DNA of 52,615 nucleotides from Myxococcales bacterium (GTDB lineage Bacteria > Myxococcota > Polyangia > HGW-17 > SLPX01): the NCBI GenBank assembly GCA_007131745.1, contig SLPX01000167.1, positions 1 through 52,615 on the forward strand, written 5' to 3'. Numbering within the stretch: the first letter of the stretch is position 1; each line of letters starts with the position of its first letter. Positions 36,385 through 45,125 of the stretch are shown in pieces. Both the position numbers and the translations under genes were made by a program. Under the pieces are notes generated by a model, which made no database searches, was not told the origin of the DNA, and was given only the letters and a program-made list of their open reading frames with translations.

Positions 36385-37650
36385 TTAAACACCTTTGAAT
36401 ACGACGCAACAATTGGTTCCGCCGAAGCCGAAAGCATTGGTCATGCAATGCTCCATTTTGTGAGCCCGCGATTCGTTGGGAACAACGTCCAGCCAAGACA
36501 GTTTCGGATCAGGCAGGTGATTTATGGTGGGCAACAAGATTTCTTGCTGCATCATCTCAATCGTGAGAGCTGCTTCAATGGACGCAGACGCTCCAAGCGT
36601 GTGCCCCATCTGTGATTTGTTCGATGACACCGGGATGCGCTCGATGAATTCACCGAAAACATTTTTGAGACATTGGGCTTCCGCCGCGTCTCCCTGGGGG
36701 GTGGATGTTCCGTGCGCGTTTACGTAGTGGATGTCTTCAGGCCCGATCCCCGCGTCTTCCAAAGCATCCCGCATGGCCTTTTCAACCGTGGGGCCGCTGG
36801 GCTTTGTAAAATGGAAAGCATCCGAAGTCCAACCTATGCCCAGCACTTCGGCGCGGGGTTTCAATCCATGAGTTATGACAGCGTCTTGTGAAGCCAGCAC
36901 AACGACTCCCGCTCCCTCGGAAAGCACGAAACCCTTTCGATCGATTGAAAACGGGCGGGATGCTCGGCCGGGATCATTATAAGCACGGTCTTTTTCACGG
37001 ACCTTTATGGTGGCTCGCATGTTGGCGAATCCATGGACAATCTCCGGTATGATCGGCGTATCCACACCCCCTGCCAACATGAAGTCGAGATCCCCGTCTC
37101 TGAGCATGCGCGCGCCCAATCCGATTGCGTGGTTGCCGGACGCGCAAGCCCCCTGGGGCGAAAGGCTGAGCCCTTTGAATCCGAGCAACATGCCGGCTTT
37201 TCCCGCGGGAAGATTGCCGCAAAGGTTGGGCAGCAGGTAGGGATCCACCTTGTTCGGCCCACCCTCGGCGAGGGCGTGAACCGCGGCGCGGTACGCGTCA
37301 TGTCCGTTCAAGGCCGAGCCGATGAGGCATCCGGTGCGTTCGGCCGTGCCGTCGGTCATTTCAACGGCAGCATCTTTCAAACCTGCGCGGCAGACTTCCA
37401 TTGTCAGGTGAATAAACGAAGCGTTCCAGTTGGACACGTCTTTTTTGGTGATAAAATCCAGTGACAGCGGATCCCAGTCTGGAATTTCGCCCACGATGTC
37501 GCACGGAGGATCAACACGGCAACGGGTGGCGTGCCGAAAGCCGGCGTCGCCGCTTTTCGCCCTTTCCCAAGTCTTTTCAAACGACATTCCCAAAGGAGTG
37601 GCGGCCGCGTACCCCACCACGAATACACGTCTGTTCAAGGGGGGTTTCAT
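36385..37650 (-). CDS. Beta-ketoacyl-ACP synthase (FabF type)
   Basis: A 421-residue ketosynthase with nucleophile Cys in PQGACASGNHAIG (near residue 170), His in NAHGTSTPQGD and His in SQMGHTLGASAS. The C-terminal FGFGGTNCC is intact. AAGGAG lies eight bases before ATG 37650. It is one of two adjacent ketosynthases here; adjacent KS genes in aryl-polyene loci often comprise a condensing enzyme and a chain-length factor, but both proteins here keep the active-site Cys. The one-base gap to the thioesterase gene indicates coupling. Confidence 0.92.
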   Translation of the reverse strand: MKPPLNRRVFVVGYAAATPLGMSFEKTWERAKSGDAGFRHATRCRVDPPCDIVGEIPDWDPLSLDFITKKDVSNWNASFIHLTMEVCRAGLKDAAVEMTDGTAERTGCLIGSALNGHDAYRAAVHALAEGGPNKVDPYLLPNLCGNLPAGKAGMLLGFKGLSLSPQGACASGNHAIGLGARMLRDGDLDFMLAGGVDTPIIPEIVHGFANMRATIKVREKDRAYNDPGRASRPFSIDRKGFVLSEGAGVVVLASQDAVITHGLKPRAEVLGIGWTSDAFHFTKPSGPTVEKAMRDALEDAGIGPEDIHYVNAHGTSTPQGDAAEAQCLKNVFGEFIERIPVSSNKSQMGHTLGASASIEAALTIEMMQQEILLPTINHLPDPKLSWLDVVPNESRAHKMEHCMTNAFGFGGTNCCVVFKGV

Positions 37651-37798
37651 CCAAAAACTCCTTTTTCAACCGGAAAACTTATAAGGGCGCCGGTGTCCCC
37701 AAAAGGTCACCAAGGTTTTTTTTTCTACCTTAATACGAATGCTTTTCGAATGCTTTTCGAATATTTTTGCACGATCCCGAGTCATTGCAAAAAAAAAT

Positions 37799-39049
37799 TC
37801 ATCTCAGCCTGCGAAGAACGAGACAGGCATTGCATCCCCCGAACCCGAAAGCATTGTGCAAAACGTGTTCCTGTTCAAGCCTGATGGGTTCACTGACTAC
37901 GCTTTCGAGATCCAGTGCCGGATCCGGGTTGTGGTTTATGGTCGGCAAAAGAGAATCCCTTTGCATGCCTTCAACTGCCAGCACGGTCTCTATTGCGCTT
38001 GAAGCTCCCATTGCATGGCCTATAAGCGACTTGTTTGCCGTGATCGGAGGAATTCTCCCGCGAAAAACCCTTTTTATCGCCTCGGCTTCAACCTGGTCTC
38101 CGATTTTGGTGGACGCTGCGTGCGCGTTGATCGAATGGATGTCATCCGGGGTGATGGACGCATCCGCTACAGCCTCTTTCATGCAAGCGGTCACCGTATC
38201 CAGGTTGGGCGCAACGTAATGATGAGCGTCGGAATTGGTGGCCCACCCCGCTACCTGAAAACGCGGTTTCAAACCCCATGTTTTTACGAATCGTTCGGAT
38301 GCAAGAACAATACACGCAGCGCCTTCTGAAACCACAAAGCCGCGACGACCCATGGAAAAAGGTCGGCTGGCATGTTCCGGTGGTTCCGGTTCCGCGCTCT
38401 TCTTTGTGGTGTACGCTCCTTTCATAGCGGCGAAACCCGCCACGATTGGTTTTACAAGGGGAAAGTCAACCGCGCCGCAGATAGCCACGTCAGCGGAGTT
38501 GTTCCGGATGAAAAGCGATCCGATGATCACGGAGGTATTACCGGTGGCACAGGCCGTGACGGTTGTAGCCGTGGGTCCGGTGGCGCCGGTGAGAATGGAA
38601 ACCTTGCCCGCAACCATGTTGACGCAGGAATTCGGGTTCACGAACGGGTGGGGAAGCTTGCCTGTTGCTTCCATTTTTCGATCCGCCTCGACCACCGCGT
38701 CCAGCCCGCCTATGGCCGTACTGAAAGTGACCGCGGTGCGGTTCGCTATTTCAGGAGTGATTTCTATGCCCGCCTTTTTCAAAGCCCTGTAAGCGACCAA
38801 GAGTCCATGTTTGAATATGGGCGAACTCCAATGCGCCATGCATCGAGGCCGCAAAAAAGGATAGGGAGACGAATCAAAGTCCGGAACTTCTCCCGAGATG
38901 GTTACCGGAAAACCATCGCGGAGAGGAAAACGGGTCAGGGGGCCGATTCCGCTCCGGCCCGCCCATGCATTGTTCCACTGCTCATCCGGATCCACGCCCA
39001 GGGGAGAAACCATGTCCACGCCGCAAATATATGGTTTTTCTGAGTTCAT
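37799..39049 (-). CDS. Beta-ketoacyl-ACP synthase (FabF type), second of tandem pair
   Basis: A 416-residue ketosynthase. Active-site residues are kept: Cys in VTACATGNTS (near residue 160), His in NAHAASTKIGD and His in SLIGHAMGASSA. The C-terminal GFGGCNACLVL is typical. ATG 39049 has GGAG eight bases upstream. It shares organisation with the downstream ketosynthase at 36385, with a 148-bp gap holding short A/T-rich repeats (CGAATGCTTTT twice) that may contain a promoter. The preceding gene (radical SAM) ends 30 bp upstream. Confidence 0.92.
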   Translation of the reverse strand: MNSEKPYICGVDMVSPLGVDPDEQWNNAWAGRSGIGPLTRFPLRDGFPVTISGEVPDFDSSPYPFLRPRCMAHWSSPIFKHGLLVAYRALKKAGIEITPEIANRTAVTFSTAIGGLDAVVEADRKMEATGKLPHPFVNPNSCVNMVAGKVSILTGATGPTATTVTACATGNTSVIIGSLFIRNNSADVAICGAVDFPLVKPIVAGFAAMKGAYTTKKSAEPEPPEHASRPFSMGRRGFVVSEGAACIVLASERFVKTWGLKPRFQVAGWATNSDAHHYVAPNLDTVTACMKEAVADASITPDDIHSINAHAASTKIGDQVEAEAIKRVFRGRIPPITANKSLIGHAMGASSAIETVLAVEGMQRDSLLPTINHNPDPALDLESVVSEPIRLEQEHVLHNAFGFGGCNACLVLRRLR

Positions 39050-39079
39050 TCGGGTTGCTCCGAACACCCCGGCCTTTTT

Positions 39080-40078
39080 CTACCAGGGCAGGAACCGGTA
39101 GAGCTTTGCAAACATTTCGTAGACGGTGATCCAGTTCTGCAAGTCTTTAGCGGAGTTCATGTGTGCTCGCTTGTTCACCATCACCCAGCTCATGTGAGCC
39201 GCGCCGTCCTTGCATGTAGAACAGTCGCGCGTGGCCGAAGTGCAACATCGGTGAGTTGTTTTCAAATCCGAAGCCCAGCGGATAAAACGAATGAGCCTCT
39301 TGGGTTGAGGTTCCCTGTTGTCGTAATGAATCGTAACCGATGGGCATTCGCGCCAGCCGAATGTTCGGCCCAGCATTTTGCCCGTTGTCAGCACTTCGTG
39401 ATAATAATGGCTTGAAATGACTGTTTCGGGATACTTGATGAGCATCTCGTCCATTTCATCGCGCGCTTGCTTGAACTGGTCTTCGGTCCAGGAAAAACCA
39501 TCTACCCCTTCGTCGTTCGAGAGGAGTTGCATGTGCACCTTCAGCCCGGCGTCATCGATCTTTTTCACAACATTTTCAACGCTTCCGAGCTGCGGTGGAG
39601 CAATCGTGTACAAGTAATAAGTTAAGGGATCCCCCTCGTAGTTTTTGAGGGATACAGCGAAGGTATTTCGACCCCTGAGTTTTTCCTCGATCTCCGGGCC
39701 GCCCCAAAGAGATATTCCAACCATTGTCTCGGGAAAGCGATCCCTGGGAAGCTTGATCTGGCCGTTCGTGGCGCAATAGGCGGGCATCCGGTTTTGAAAC
39801 GCTTCGACGCGGTCGAGGCAAAGAGTAGGTTCCCCGCCGATGAGAATCGCCAGGTTGACTCCCCTCTCGACCTCCCTATCCACGAACTCCTTCCACTTTT
39901 CTATATCGGTTTCCTCGTTCGCGACCTCGTGCTCTCCCGAAGAAAAGAAGAAACAACCCTTGCAACGCAGGTTGCATCGGTTCGTGACGTCATATATCGA
40001 GCTGCGGATGTTAAGCTTGGAAATCCTCTTGTATCTTTCCATCCAGTGCGAATCGAGTAGCGAGCCGATGGTTTTCAT
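39080..40078 (-). CDS. Radical SAM protein, paralogue A
   Basis: A 332-residue radical SAM enzyme. The cluster motif CNLRCKGC is at residues 35-42; GGEPTL follows (IGGEPTLC). Near the C-terminus CCTSATRDCSTC forms a four-Cys group matching CCVPDTDCVDC in its neighbour, probably an auxiliary Fe-S site. ATG 40078 overlaps the upstream gene stop (ATGA). It and the next gene are clear paralogues (SxYDxxNRCNxRCxGC), so they may act as a pair or on successive sites. Function unknown; in this context a role in modifying the polyene or its lipid carrier is inferred. Confidence 0.87.
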   Translation of the reverse strand: MKTIGSLLDSHWMERYKRISKLNIRSSIYDVTNRCNLRCKGCFFFSSGEHEVANEETDIEKWKEFVDREVERGVNLAILIGGEPTLCLDRVEAFQNRMPAYCATNGQIKLPRDRFPETMVGISLWGGPEIEEKLRGRNTFAVSLKNYEGDPLTYYLYTIAPPQLGSVENVVKKIDDAGLKVHMQLLSNDEGVDGFSWTEDQFKQARDEMDEMLIKYPETVISSHYYHEVLTTGKMLGRTFGWRECPSVTIHYDNREPQPKRLIRFIRWASDLKTTHRCCTSATRDCSTCKDGAAHMSWVMVNKRAHMNSAKDLQNWITVYEMFAKLYRFLPW

Positions 40079-41199
40079 GGTTGCGTTTCCTGTGCGTGTG
40101 CAAGAGCAAACCCCGGAGGAGCGACAACCCGTGTGCAAAGGTTTTCGCCTTTTTCATATCCCATCACCCACACCGCCAGGTACGTGTCCACGTAATCCAG
40201 CCACCCGGCGAAAGTTTCCGGATCGATCGCATGACGATGAAGCCGAGCCGTCACCACCGCGCTTCCCGCGGCATAATGCCGGCAATCCACGCAGTCGGTG
40301 TCCGGCACGCAGCACGATGCATCCCTGTCCCATGTAAGATCCGTCCGGTATTGACGGAAGGAGCGGCCGAGTCCCAGGGCTTTTGATGGATTCATCCGGG
40401 GATAGGAACACGCGTAAAGATCGTGCAAACCCAGGGGGTGGGTATGCGCCACCGCGCTGTACGGGCTGAACAACACGTGTTCGGGATAATCGGCCAAGCA
40501 CTTCAGCATCGTTTCCCGAGTAGCTGCCAGCGATTCGGCGTTGTGTTTGAGCGGGCCGTCGTAGCCGACCGGAGCGGAAAATGTGCTGAAGGAGATCTTG
40601 CAATCTTTTCGCGCCAGCTCTTCGATGACTCCGAAGGATTCTTCTATGTTTTCCCTTGTAAAAGTATAAACAAAAACAGCCCGGGGATCGCCCCTGTAAA
40701 TGTCGATTTGTTTTTCGAGCATAAAAGGCGCTCTTCGCACCCGTTTGCTTGTTTCGTCGTTTCCCCAAACAGAGATGTGAATCTTATAGCCCACAGATTC
40801 CGGAATGCGTATCAGCCCGTTCGTTGCAATGCAACCAAGGGGACACTCTTCGTAACACACCTCCAGAAGCTCCGGTACAAGCGCGGGTTCCGCGCCCGCC
40901 AGCACCACATACGTAATGCCCCGATCTTTTTCCGCCTTCATCAACCTGCGCCACGATTCGGGATCCCTGTTCTCTTCGGCGAACTGTTTTTCGCCCTCAT
41001 AATAGTAACAGCCCTGGCAACGAATGTTGCACCGGTTCGACATGTCATAGGTTGATTCTCTCAGAAAGAAGTACTTGCGCACCTTTTCCCAGCGCTCCCT
41101 GGTGCGATCATCGGCAAGCAGCTCCTTGAATTTCCACCTTTCCTTTTTGCGGTTTGCTTCCCCTGCGACCGGTTGCTTTGCTTCTTCAATGGTTGTCAT
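40075..41199 (-). CDS. Radical SAM protein, paralogue B
   Basis: A 374-residue radical SAM enzyme. The motif CNIRCQGC is at residues 57-64. The motif equivalent to GGEP is AGAEPAL, a change at the first Gly. A C-terminal CCVPDTDCVDC group matches paralogue A. An N-terminal charged extension of about 40 residues precedes the barrel. It is translationally coupled to paralogue A by an ATGA overlap and lies 66 bp downstream of an ACP gene, so the operon order is ACP, rSAM-B, rSAM-A, KS, KS, TE, DH-PPTase. Direct action on an ACP-bound chain is therefore possible but unproven. Confidence 0.87.
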   Translation of the reverse strand: MTTIEEAKQPVAGEANRKKERWKFKELLADDRTRERWEKVRKYFFLRESTYDMSNRCNIRCQGCYYYEGEKQFAEENRDPESWRRLMKAEKDRGITYVVLAGAEPALVPELLEVCYEECPLGCIATNGLIRIPESVGYKIHISVWGNDETSKRVRRAPFMLEKQIDIYRGDPRAVFVYTFTRENIEESFGVIEELARKDCKISFSTFSAPVGYDGPLKHNAESLAATRETMLKCLADYPEHVLFSPYSAVAHTHPLGLHDLYACSYPRMNPSKALGLGRSFRQYRTDLTWDRDASCCVPDTDCVDCRHYAAGSAVVTARLHRHAIDPETFAGWLDYVDTYLAVWVMGYEKGENLCTRVVAPPGFALAHAQETQP

Positions 41200-41265
41200 A
41201 TCAAGACCTTCCCGATTATCTTGACCGTTTTCCTCTCGCCGCTAGACAAAGACCTGAGGGAAAGT

Positions 41266-41541
41266 TTATTCGGATTTCTGCTTGAGTATGTACTTGGCGA
41301 TCAGGGATATGTTGGTCAGGTCGGGGTAATCATCCTCATCTATTTCTATTTCATATTCGTCCTGCAGTATAAGCACTATTGCAGTAAGATCCATGCTGTC
41401 GATACCCACCTCGTCCACAAGATCCATCTCACGACCGAATGTCTCGGGTGTTACATCTTCAAGCTGCAGCTCATTAATAATTATTTCCGCCACCCGATGT
41501 TCAATGCTTTCAACACTCAAGCAAGCCGCGCAGTCGCCCAT
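41266..41541 (-). CDS. Acyl carrier protein (2 of 3 in locus)
   Basis: A 91-residue ACP-like protein with the attachment serine in EVGIDSMDLTAIV. The rest is strongly acidic (DEYEIEIDEDDYPD). The N-terminus holds CAAC, unusual for an ACP. It is the first gene of the minus-strand operon that continues with the two paralogous radical SAM enzymes, so it may be their dedicated carrier. The 1.1-kb divergent intergenic region upstream holds repeats and presumably its promoter. Confidence 0.88.
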   Translation of the reverse strand: MGDCAACLSVESIEHRVAEIIINELQLEDVTPETFGREMDLVDEVGIDSMDLTAIVLILQDEYEIEIDEDDYPDLTNISLIAKYILKQKSE

Positions 41542-41780
41542 TTGTTATGCCTCTTTCAAATAGTTTCCTTTGCAAAGCCGCTTCATCCTCAGGCGCTATT
41601 AAAACCCTTGTCCGTGGAAGCGGGTCTTGCTCGGAAAACTTATGTTAAAACGCTCGTAACACTAGTTAAAAACCATTATTCTAAAGTACATTTCTTTGGT
41701 GTCAATTCGATTTTCTGCCAAACGGCAATTTCGTTACCTACCAAATACATTTTCATCATGTCAAGTTCCATAAAATGGCC

Positions 41781-41950
41781 TCACCACCCAACTCACCATC
41801 CAACCCACTATCCAACTCACCACCCAACTCACCATCCAACTCACCATCCACCTCACCACCCAACTCGCCATCCACCTCACCACCCAACTCGCCATCCACC
41901 TCACCACCCAACTCACCACCCAACTCACCATCCCACCTCACCATCCACCT
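41781..41950. repeat. Tandem CCAACTCACCATCCACCTCA-type minisatellite
   Basis: About 170 bp of degenerate 8-12 bp units (CACCCAACTCAC, CATCCACCTCAC) arranged in 24-bp higher-order repeats. It lies between the ACP gene and element E3. Short frames across it on both strands encode only periodic HHPT or GELGGEVD peptides and are not considered genes. Confidence 0.85.
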
Positions 41951-41959
41951 CACGAGCCG

Positions 41960-42158
41960 GGAACGAGCGAGCCTGTTTGTTTACGGCAGCGGACAAACCG
42001 CCGAGCGCCTTGTTAGAACCTCCCTTGCGGGAGTTTCATCTGCGGCTCGTCCGAGTTGCTTCATCCTTCACCCTTTCCTGCCACCCCCTACACCCGGAAG
42101 CGCAACTCAGATGTCGGCTTATTGTCCATCTGCCTTTTTTTTGCGGCTCGCTCTATTG
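41960..42158 (+). repeat. Element E3 (full copy)
   Basis: Starts GGAACGAGCGAGCCTG and ends GCGGCTCGCTCTATTG, so GAGCGAGCC forms the terminal inverted repeat. It contains the hairpin CTCCCTTGCGGGAG (42020-42033) and a T8 run before the right end. It is nearly identical to E2 at 28254-28449 in opposite orientation. Confidence 0.85.
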
Positions 42159-42167
42159 GCCGCGAGT

Positions 42168-42411
42168 GGAACGAGCGAGCCTGTTTTTTTACGGCAGCGG
42201 ACAAACCGCCGGTCGGGGTGCGGCCGAGGCCGTGTTTTCGCAGGCTCCGAAACCGCCGGACGTCGCCGTTTGAATTCTGGTGGAAGGCGACATGATGAAG
42301 GGCCGGTCGACTATGCGCCCGGCCCGCTGGATTCTAACGCACGGCTTTTTCCGGAGACCTGCTTCAACTTTTGGCCTCGGCAGATCAGGCATCGTCCGGC
42401 TCGTTCTATTG
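42168..42411 (+). repeat. Element E4 (divergent copy)
   Basis: Shares its first 38 bp (GAACGAGCGAGCCTG ... GCGGACAAACCGCC) with E3, then diverges. It contains CCGGACGTCGCCGTTTGAA, also present in E1, and ends CCGGCTCGTTCTATTGAA, inverted to the start. It lies only nine bases after E3. Confidence 0.65.
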
Positions 42412-42424
42412 AACGCGGATAAAA

Positions 42425-42458
42425 CGAACGAGCCTGTTTGTTTACGGCAGCGGACAAA
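42425..42458 (+). repeat. Element E5 (truncated left end)
   Basis: 34 bp matching the left end of the family (CGAACGAGCCTGTTTG ... GCGGACAAA), with no right end found downstream. A solo or truncated copy. Confidence 0.65.
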
Positions 42459-42685
42459 TTGCTGCAATACCAATCAGTTGTAATGCCCTGAGCTGCTCTT
42501 TTGTAATCATTGAAGTTTTCAAGCCACAAGAAAACGGGAACCTTGACACGGCAATAGACGTATAAATAGACTTGAATAGCAAATCAGCTTTCCGTAAAGA
42601 ACCGCGCATCGGGGAGATGAACGGCAGGAAAGCGAAAATTTTGTTGGGGAAGATTCTCGAAAACAGGCTACAGGATGGTGTCAAA

Positions 42686-43627
42686 ATGAAAAAGATAGTG
42701 TTTCTGCCTATTGTTTGCTTTCTTTTTATCTCATTAACCTTAACCGCGGACGCCGGCCCGCCCGTGGGCGCGGATCCCGCGGACCCGGAATACGACGAAT
42801 ACCACGAGGAAACAGTGGATGATCATGACTACCATGAAGAAGGTTTGTCCATGGACCACGATGACCCCGTGAGCATGGCCGATGACCAAGATTCGCCGTG
42901 GCCCTTCGGTTTCACCGACGCACAAATGCATCGGCTGAAGCAACTCGGCTGCCGGTTTGATCACAACGACCTGGTGTTGGCCCGGCGGCTTGCGGCCCGC
43001 GGGTTCGGCGCAAGGGAGTTCGTGCAGGCGTACGAGGATTCCCGCCGAATTCTTGGCGATACCCCACCTCACATGCATCTGGAAAACCTGGTGGTGTTCA
43101 GGCATGTCGGATTGCCGATAAACAATTTCAACGAGTTTCTTGCCGGCGGCCAATCTCTGACCGATTACTACAACTCCAGGATCGGTGGACGGGGAAACGT
43201 TATCGCAGGTGCGATTCTGCTCGGAAGCGGGCTGCCCCCCCTAGGGTTGGGGATCCTGTTTCTGGCCCTTGGATCGTCCGCTGCCAGGAGAGGCGAAGAT
43301 ACGGATTCAAGGGTACTTTACACGGTGGGCGCGGTTTTTGCCGTACCGGGTGTAATCCTTTCGGGGATAGGCATACCGCTCCTTGTCATCGGGCGGGAAA
43401 AGTTGCGCCGCTGGGCACCGGAAAGACTTATGGAGCAGGGTGACTCCCGGCGGTTGTACGACTACCGTGTTGGAGACGACCATCACCACGGCCAATACTC
43501 CTCGAGATCAAGGGGTGAATCCGTGTATCACGCAAGCTCCACCGGGACGGGCGATCCCATGACTCTTTACATGTCTCCTTCGATTCTTCCAGGCGGAGGA
43601 GGCTTGAATTTCTCCCTCACCTGGTAA
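42686..43627 (+). CDS. Exported His/Asp-rich membrane protein of unknown function
   Basis: A 313-residue protein. Signal peptide: MKKIVFLPIVCFLFISLTLTADA. A region rich in Asp, Glu and His (about 28-70) follows and could bind metal. Two hydrophobic hairpins occupy the middle (VIAGAILLGSGLPPLGLGIL and LYTVGAVFAVPGVILSGIG). A His-rich DDHHHG stretch precedes the C-terminus ILPGGGGLNFSLTW, which closely resembles the tail of the TPR/PEGA protein at 24961. ATG 42686 has AGGA ten bases upstream; an earlier in-frame ATG (42572) gives no signal peptide at the terminus. It is the only plus-strand gene between two minus-strand polyene operons. No family is recognised. Confidence 0.72.
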   Translation: MKKIVFLPIVCFLFISLTLTADAGPPVGADPADPEYDEYHEETVDDHDYHEEGLSMDHDDPVSMADDQDSPWPFGFTDAQMHRLKQLGCRFDHNDLVLARRLAARGFGAREFVQAYEDSRRILGDTPPHMHLENLVVFRHVGLPINNFNEFLAGGQSLTDYYNSRIGGRGNVIAGAILLGSGLPPLGLGILFLALGSSAARRGEDTDSRVLYTVGAVFAVPGVILSGIGIPLLVIGREKLRRWAPERLMEQGDSRRLYDYRVGDDHHHGQYSSRSRGESVYHASSTGTGDPMTLYMSPSILPGGGGLNFSLTW

Positions 43628-43637
43628 GTCGACACGC

Positions 43638-45125
43638 TCAATCTGTTGAGGGTTTTTCGGCCCGGATTTCCATCAACATGCCGCCTCCGGGCGACCATTT
43701 CATGAAGCTGCATTTTGTTTCAATGTGAATCAACCCTGCTGATTGCAATGCTTTTCGAACTTCCCGTTTTGATCTTGCGTGCAGCCAGACCCCCTGTCTA
43801 ACAGCGTTTCCGATTTGAATGAAAAACCTCACGGTTGATCGATGAGCCGTTGTGAAATAGATGCGCCCCCCGGGTGCGAGCAACGCGGCGACTTTTCGGA
43901 TGAACCCATGCAGGTCGGCGATATATTCCAATGCTGAAAACGAGACGATGAGATCAAATTTGCCGGGTATTTCCATCTTGCACATGTCGCCGATCAGCGC
44001 GGTTATGTTGCCGAGTCCTTCGGACTCCGCTTTTTTCTCGAGCAGTCCGAGCATTTCGGGAGAGATGTCCACCGCGGTGATTTCCCGGGCCTTGCGGGCA
44101 ATCGGGATTGTGAAACGGCCTGTTCCTGCGCCAAGTTCCAAGACTTTGTAGTTGGGGCGGGTCGCTATTTCGAGCTCGGCCATGACAAGTTCATATTCCC
44201 ATCGTCTGAGCCGGGACATGGAAGGTTTTTCCTGTTCATTGTCATAGTTTTCGGCCAACCCTTCGTAGAAAACGCTGACCGGGTCCGCTCCGGGCGGATC
44301 GCTGGTTTTGTCCGCTACTATCTTTCTTTTCGCGACTTGGGAAAGCAGGGCCGGTTCCAGACCTTTTTTCCGAAGGCCGTCTATGAGCGATTCCACGCAC
44401 GAAATCCATGCGCGGCTGTCTTGTCCGCGGCGGTTGTCGTGCAGCAAAATGACATCTCCGTCGCGGGCGATCCTTGAGAGCCGGTTGAACATTCCGGGTG
44501 AAAACCGACTTCGGCCGTCCCATGCCCGATGGCTGAAATTCACGCAGAAAAGCCCCTCTCGAATCAGCGGGCTTTTCATCCGTGGGCTCGTGATTCCGAT
44601 CGGGGGACGAAAAGCCCGGGAGATTATGGAGATTTTTTCCAAAGCTTCTTGGCAGCCCCGTATTTCAGCCCGGATTCGTTTTCGGGATCTCAGGGCCAAG
44701 AAGGGATCGTGATTCATGGTGTGATTGCCGATTTCGTGGCCCATGGCGCGGATTTTTTGCACAAGTTCAGGGTGTTCTTCCACCCTTCGGCCTGTTACGA
44801 AAAATGCAGCGCTCGCTTTTTTCCGAGCCAACAGGTCCAGAAGCAGCGGTGTGGTTTCAGGGTCGGGACCATCGTCAAAGGTGAGGGCGACCATCTTGCG
44901 CCCGGGTTTTCCCCTGTGCAAAACAGGGAGAAAGAAAGACCAGGATGAACAAAACGGAGCGACCGCGCACAGGACCACATAACCACAGAGCGGAACGAGC
45001 GCCCACGTCAAATTGAAAAACGCGGTTATGACTGCGATTTGCAAGGCGCCCAGCCCGATCAAATCCGATATCGAAAGATCGATCCTGGTGTAAAACGGAC
45101 TATTCAGCGGATCAGTTTCTCCCAT
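43638..45125 (-). CDS. Polysaccharide deacetylase (NodB domain) fused to a class I SAM methyltransferase
   Basis: A 495-residue fusion. After two N-terminal membrane helices (about 15-70), a NodB-homology deacetylase follows with TFDDGPDP (Asp pair), HTMNHDP (metal His residues), RPPIGITSP and VILLHDN. From about residue 300 a methyltransferase follows with VLELGAGTGRF, ITAVDISPEM and FDLIVSFSALEYI. It probably de-N-acetylates a sugar on a lipid-linked intermediate and methylates it or the polyene head; the order and substrate are unknown. The start is set at ATG 45125; the frame continues 306 bp upstream but only through a repeat array that encodes GDGGW-type periodic peptide. The ATG lies within the 75-bp duplicated segment discussed under findings. 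Confidence 0.85.
   Translation of the reverse strand: MGETDPLNSPFYTRIDLSISDLIGLGALQIAVITAFFNLTWALVPLCGYVVLCAVAPFCSSWSFFLPVLHRGKPGRKMVALTFDDGPDPETTPLLLDLLARKKASAAFFVTGRRVEEHPELVQKIRAMGHEIGNHTMNHDPFLALRSRKRIRAEIRGCQEALEKISIISRAFRPPIGITSPRMKSPLIREGLFCVNFSHRAWDGRSRFSPGMFNRLSRIARDGDVILLHDNRRGQDSRAWISCVESLIDGLRKKGLEPALLSQVAKRKIVADKTSDPPGADPVSVFYEGLAENYDNEQEKPSMSRLRRWEYELVMAELEIATRPNYKVLELGAGTGRFTIPIARKAREITAVDISPEMLGLLEKKAESEGLGNITALIGDMCKMEIPGKFDLIVSFSALEYIADLHGFIRKVAALLAPGGRIYFTTAHRSTVRFFIQIGNAVRQGVWLHARSKREVRKALQSAGLIHIETKCSFMKWSPGGGMLMEIRAEKPSTD

Larger units (their letters stand above)
41542..42685. other. Non-coding repeat-rich divergent intergenic region
   Basis: This 1.1-kb gap between the minus-strand ACP operon and the plus-strand gene at 42686 contains the minisatellite (41781-41950) and elements E3, E4 and E5. 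The remaining 42486-42685 shows no element; a TTGACA occurs at 42543 but without a well-placed -10. Confidence 0.75.

Noticed and set aside
37799..39049. Chain-length factor rather than ketosynthase
   Set aside because: The active-site Cys (TACATG) and both His motifs are present, so it is called a ketosynthase.
41173..42273. 366-codon plus-strand frame with HHPTHHPT repeats
   Set aside because: It crosses an ACP gene antisense, a minisatellite and element E3; no family features.
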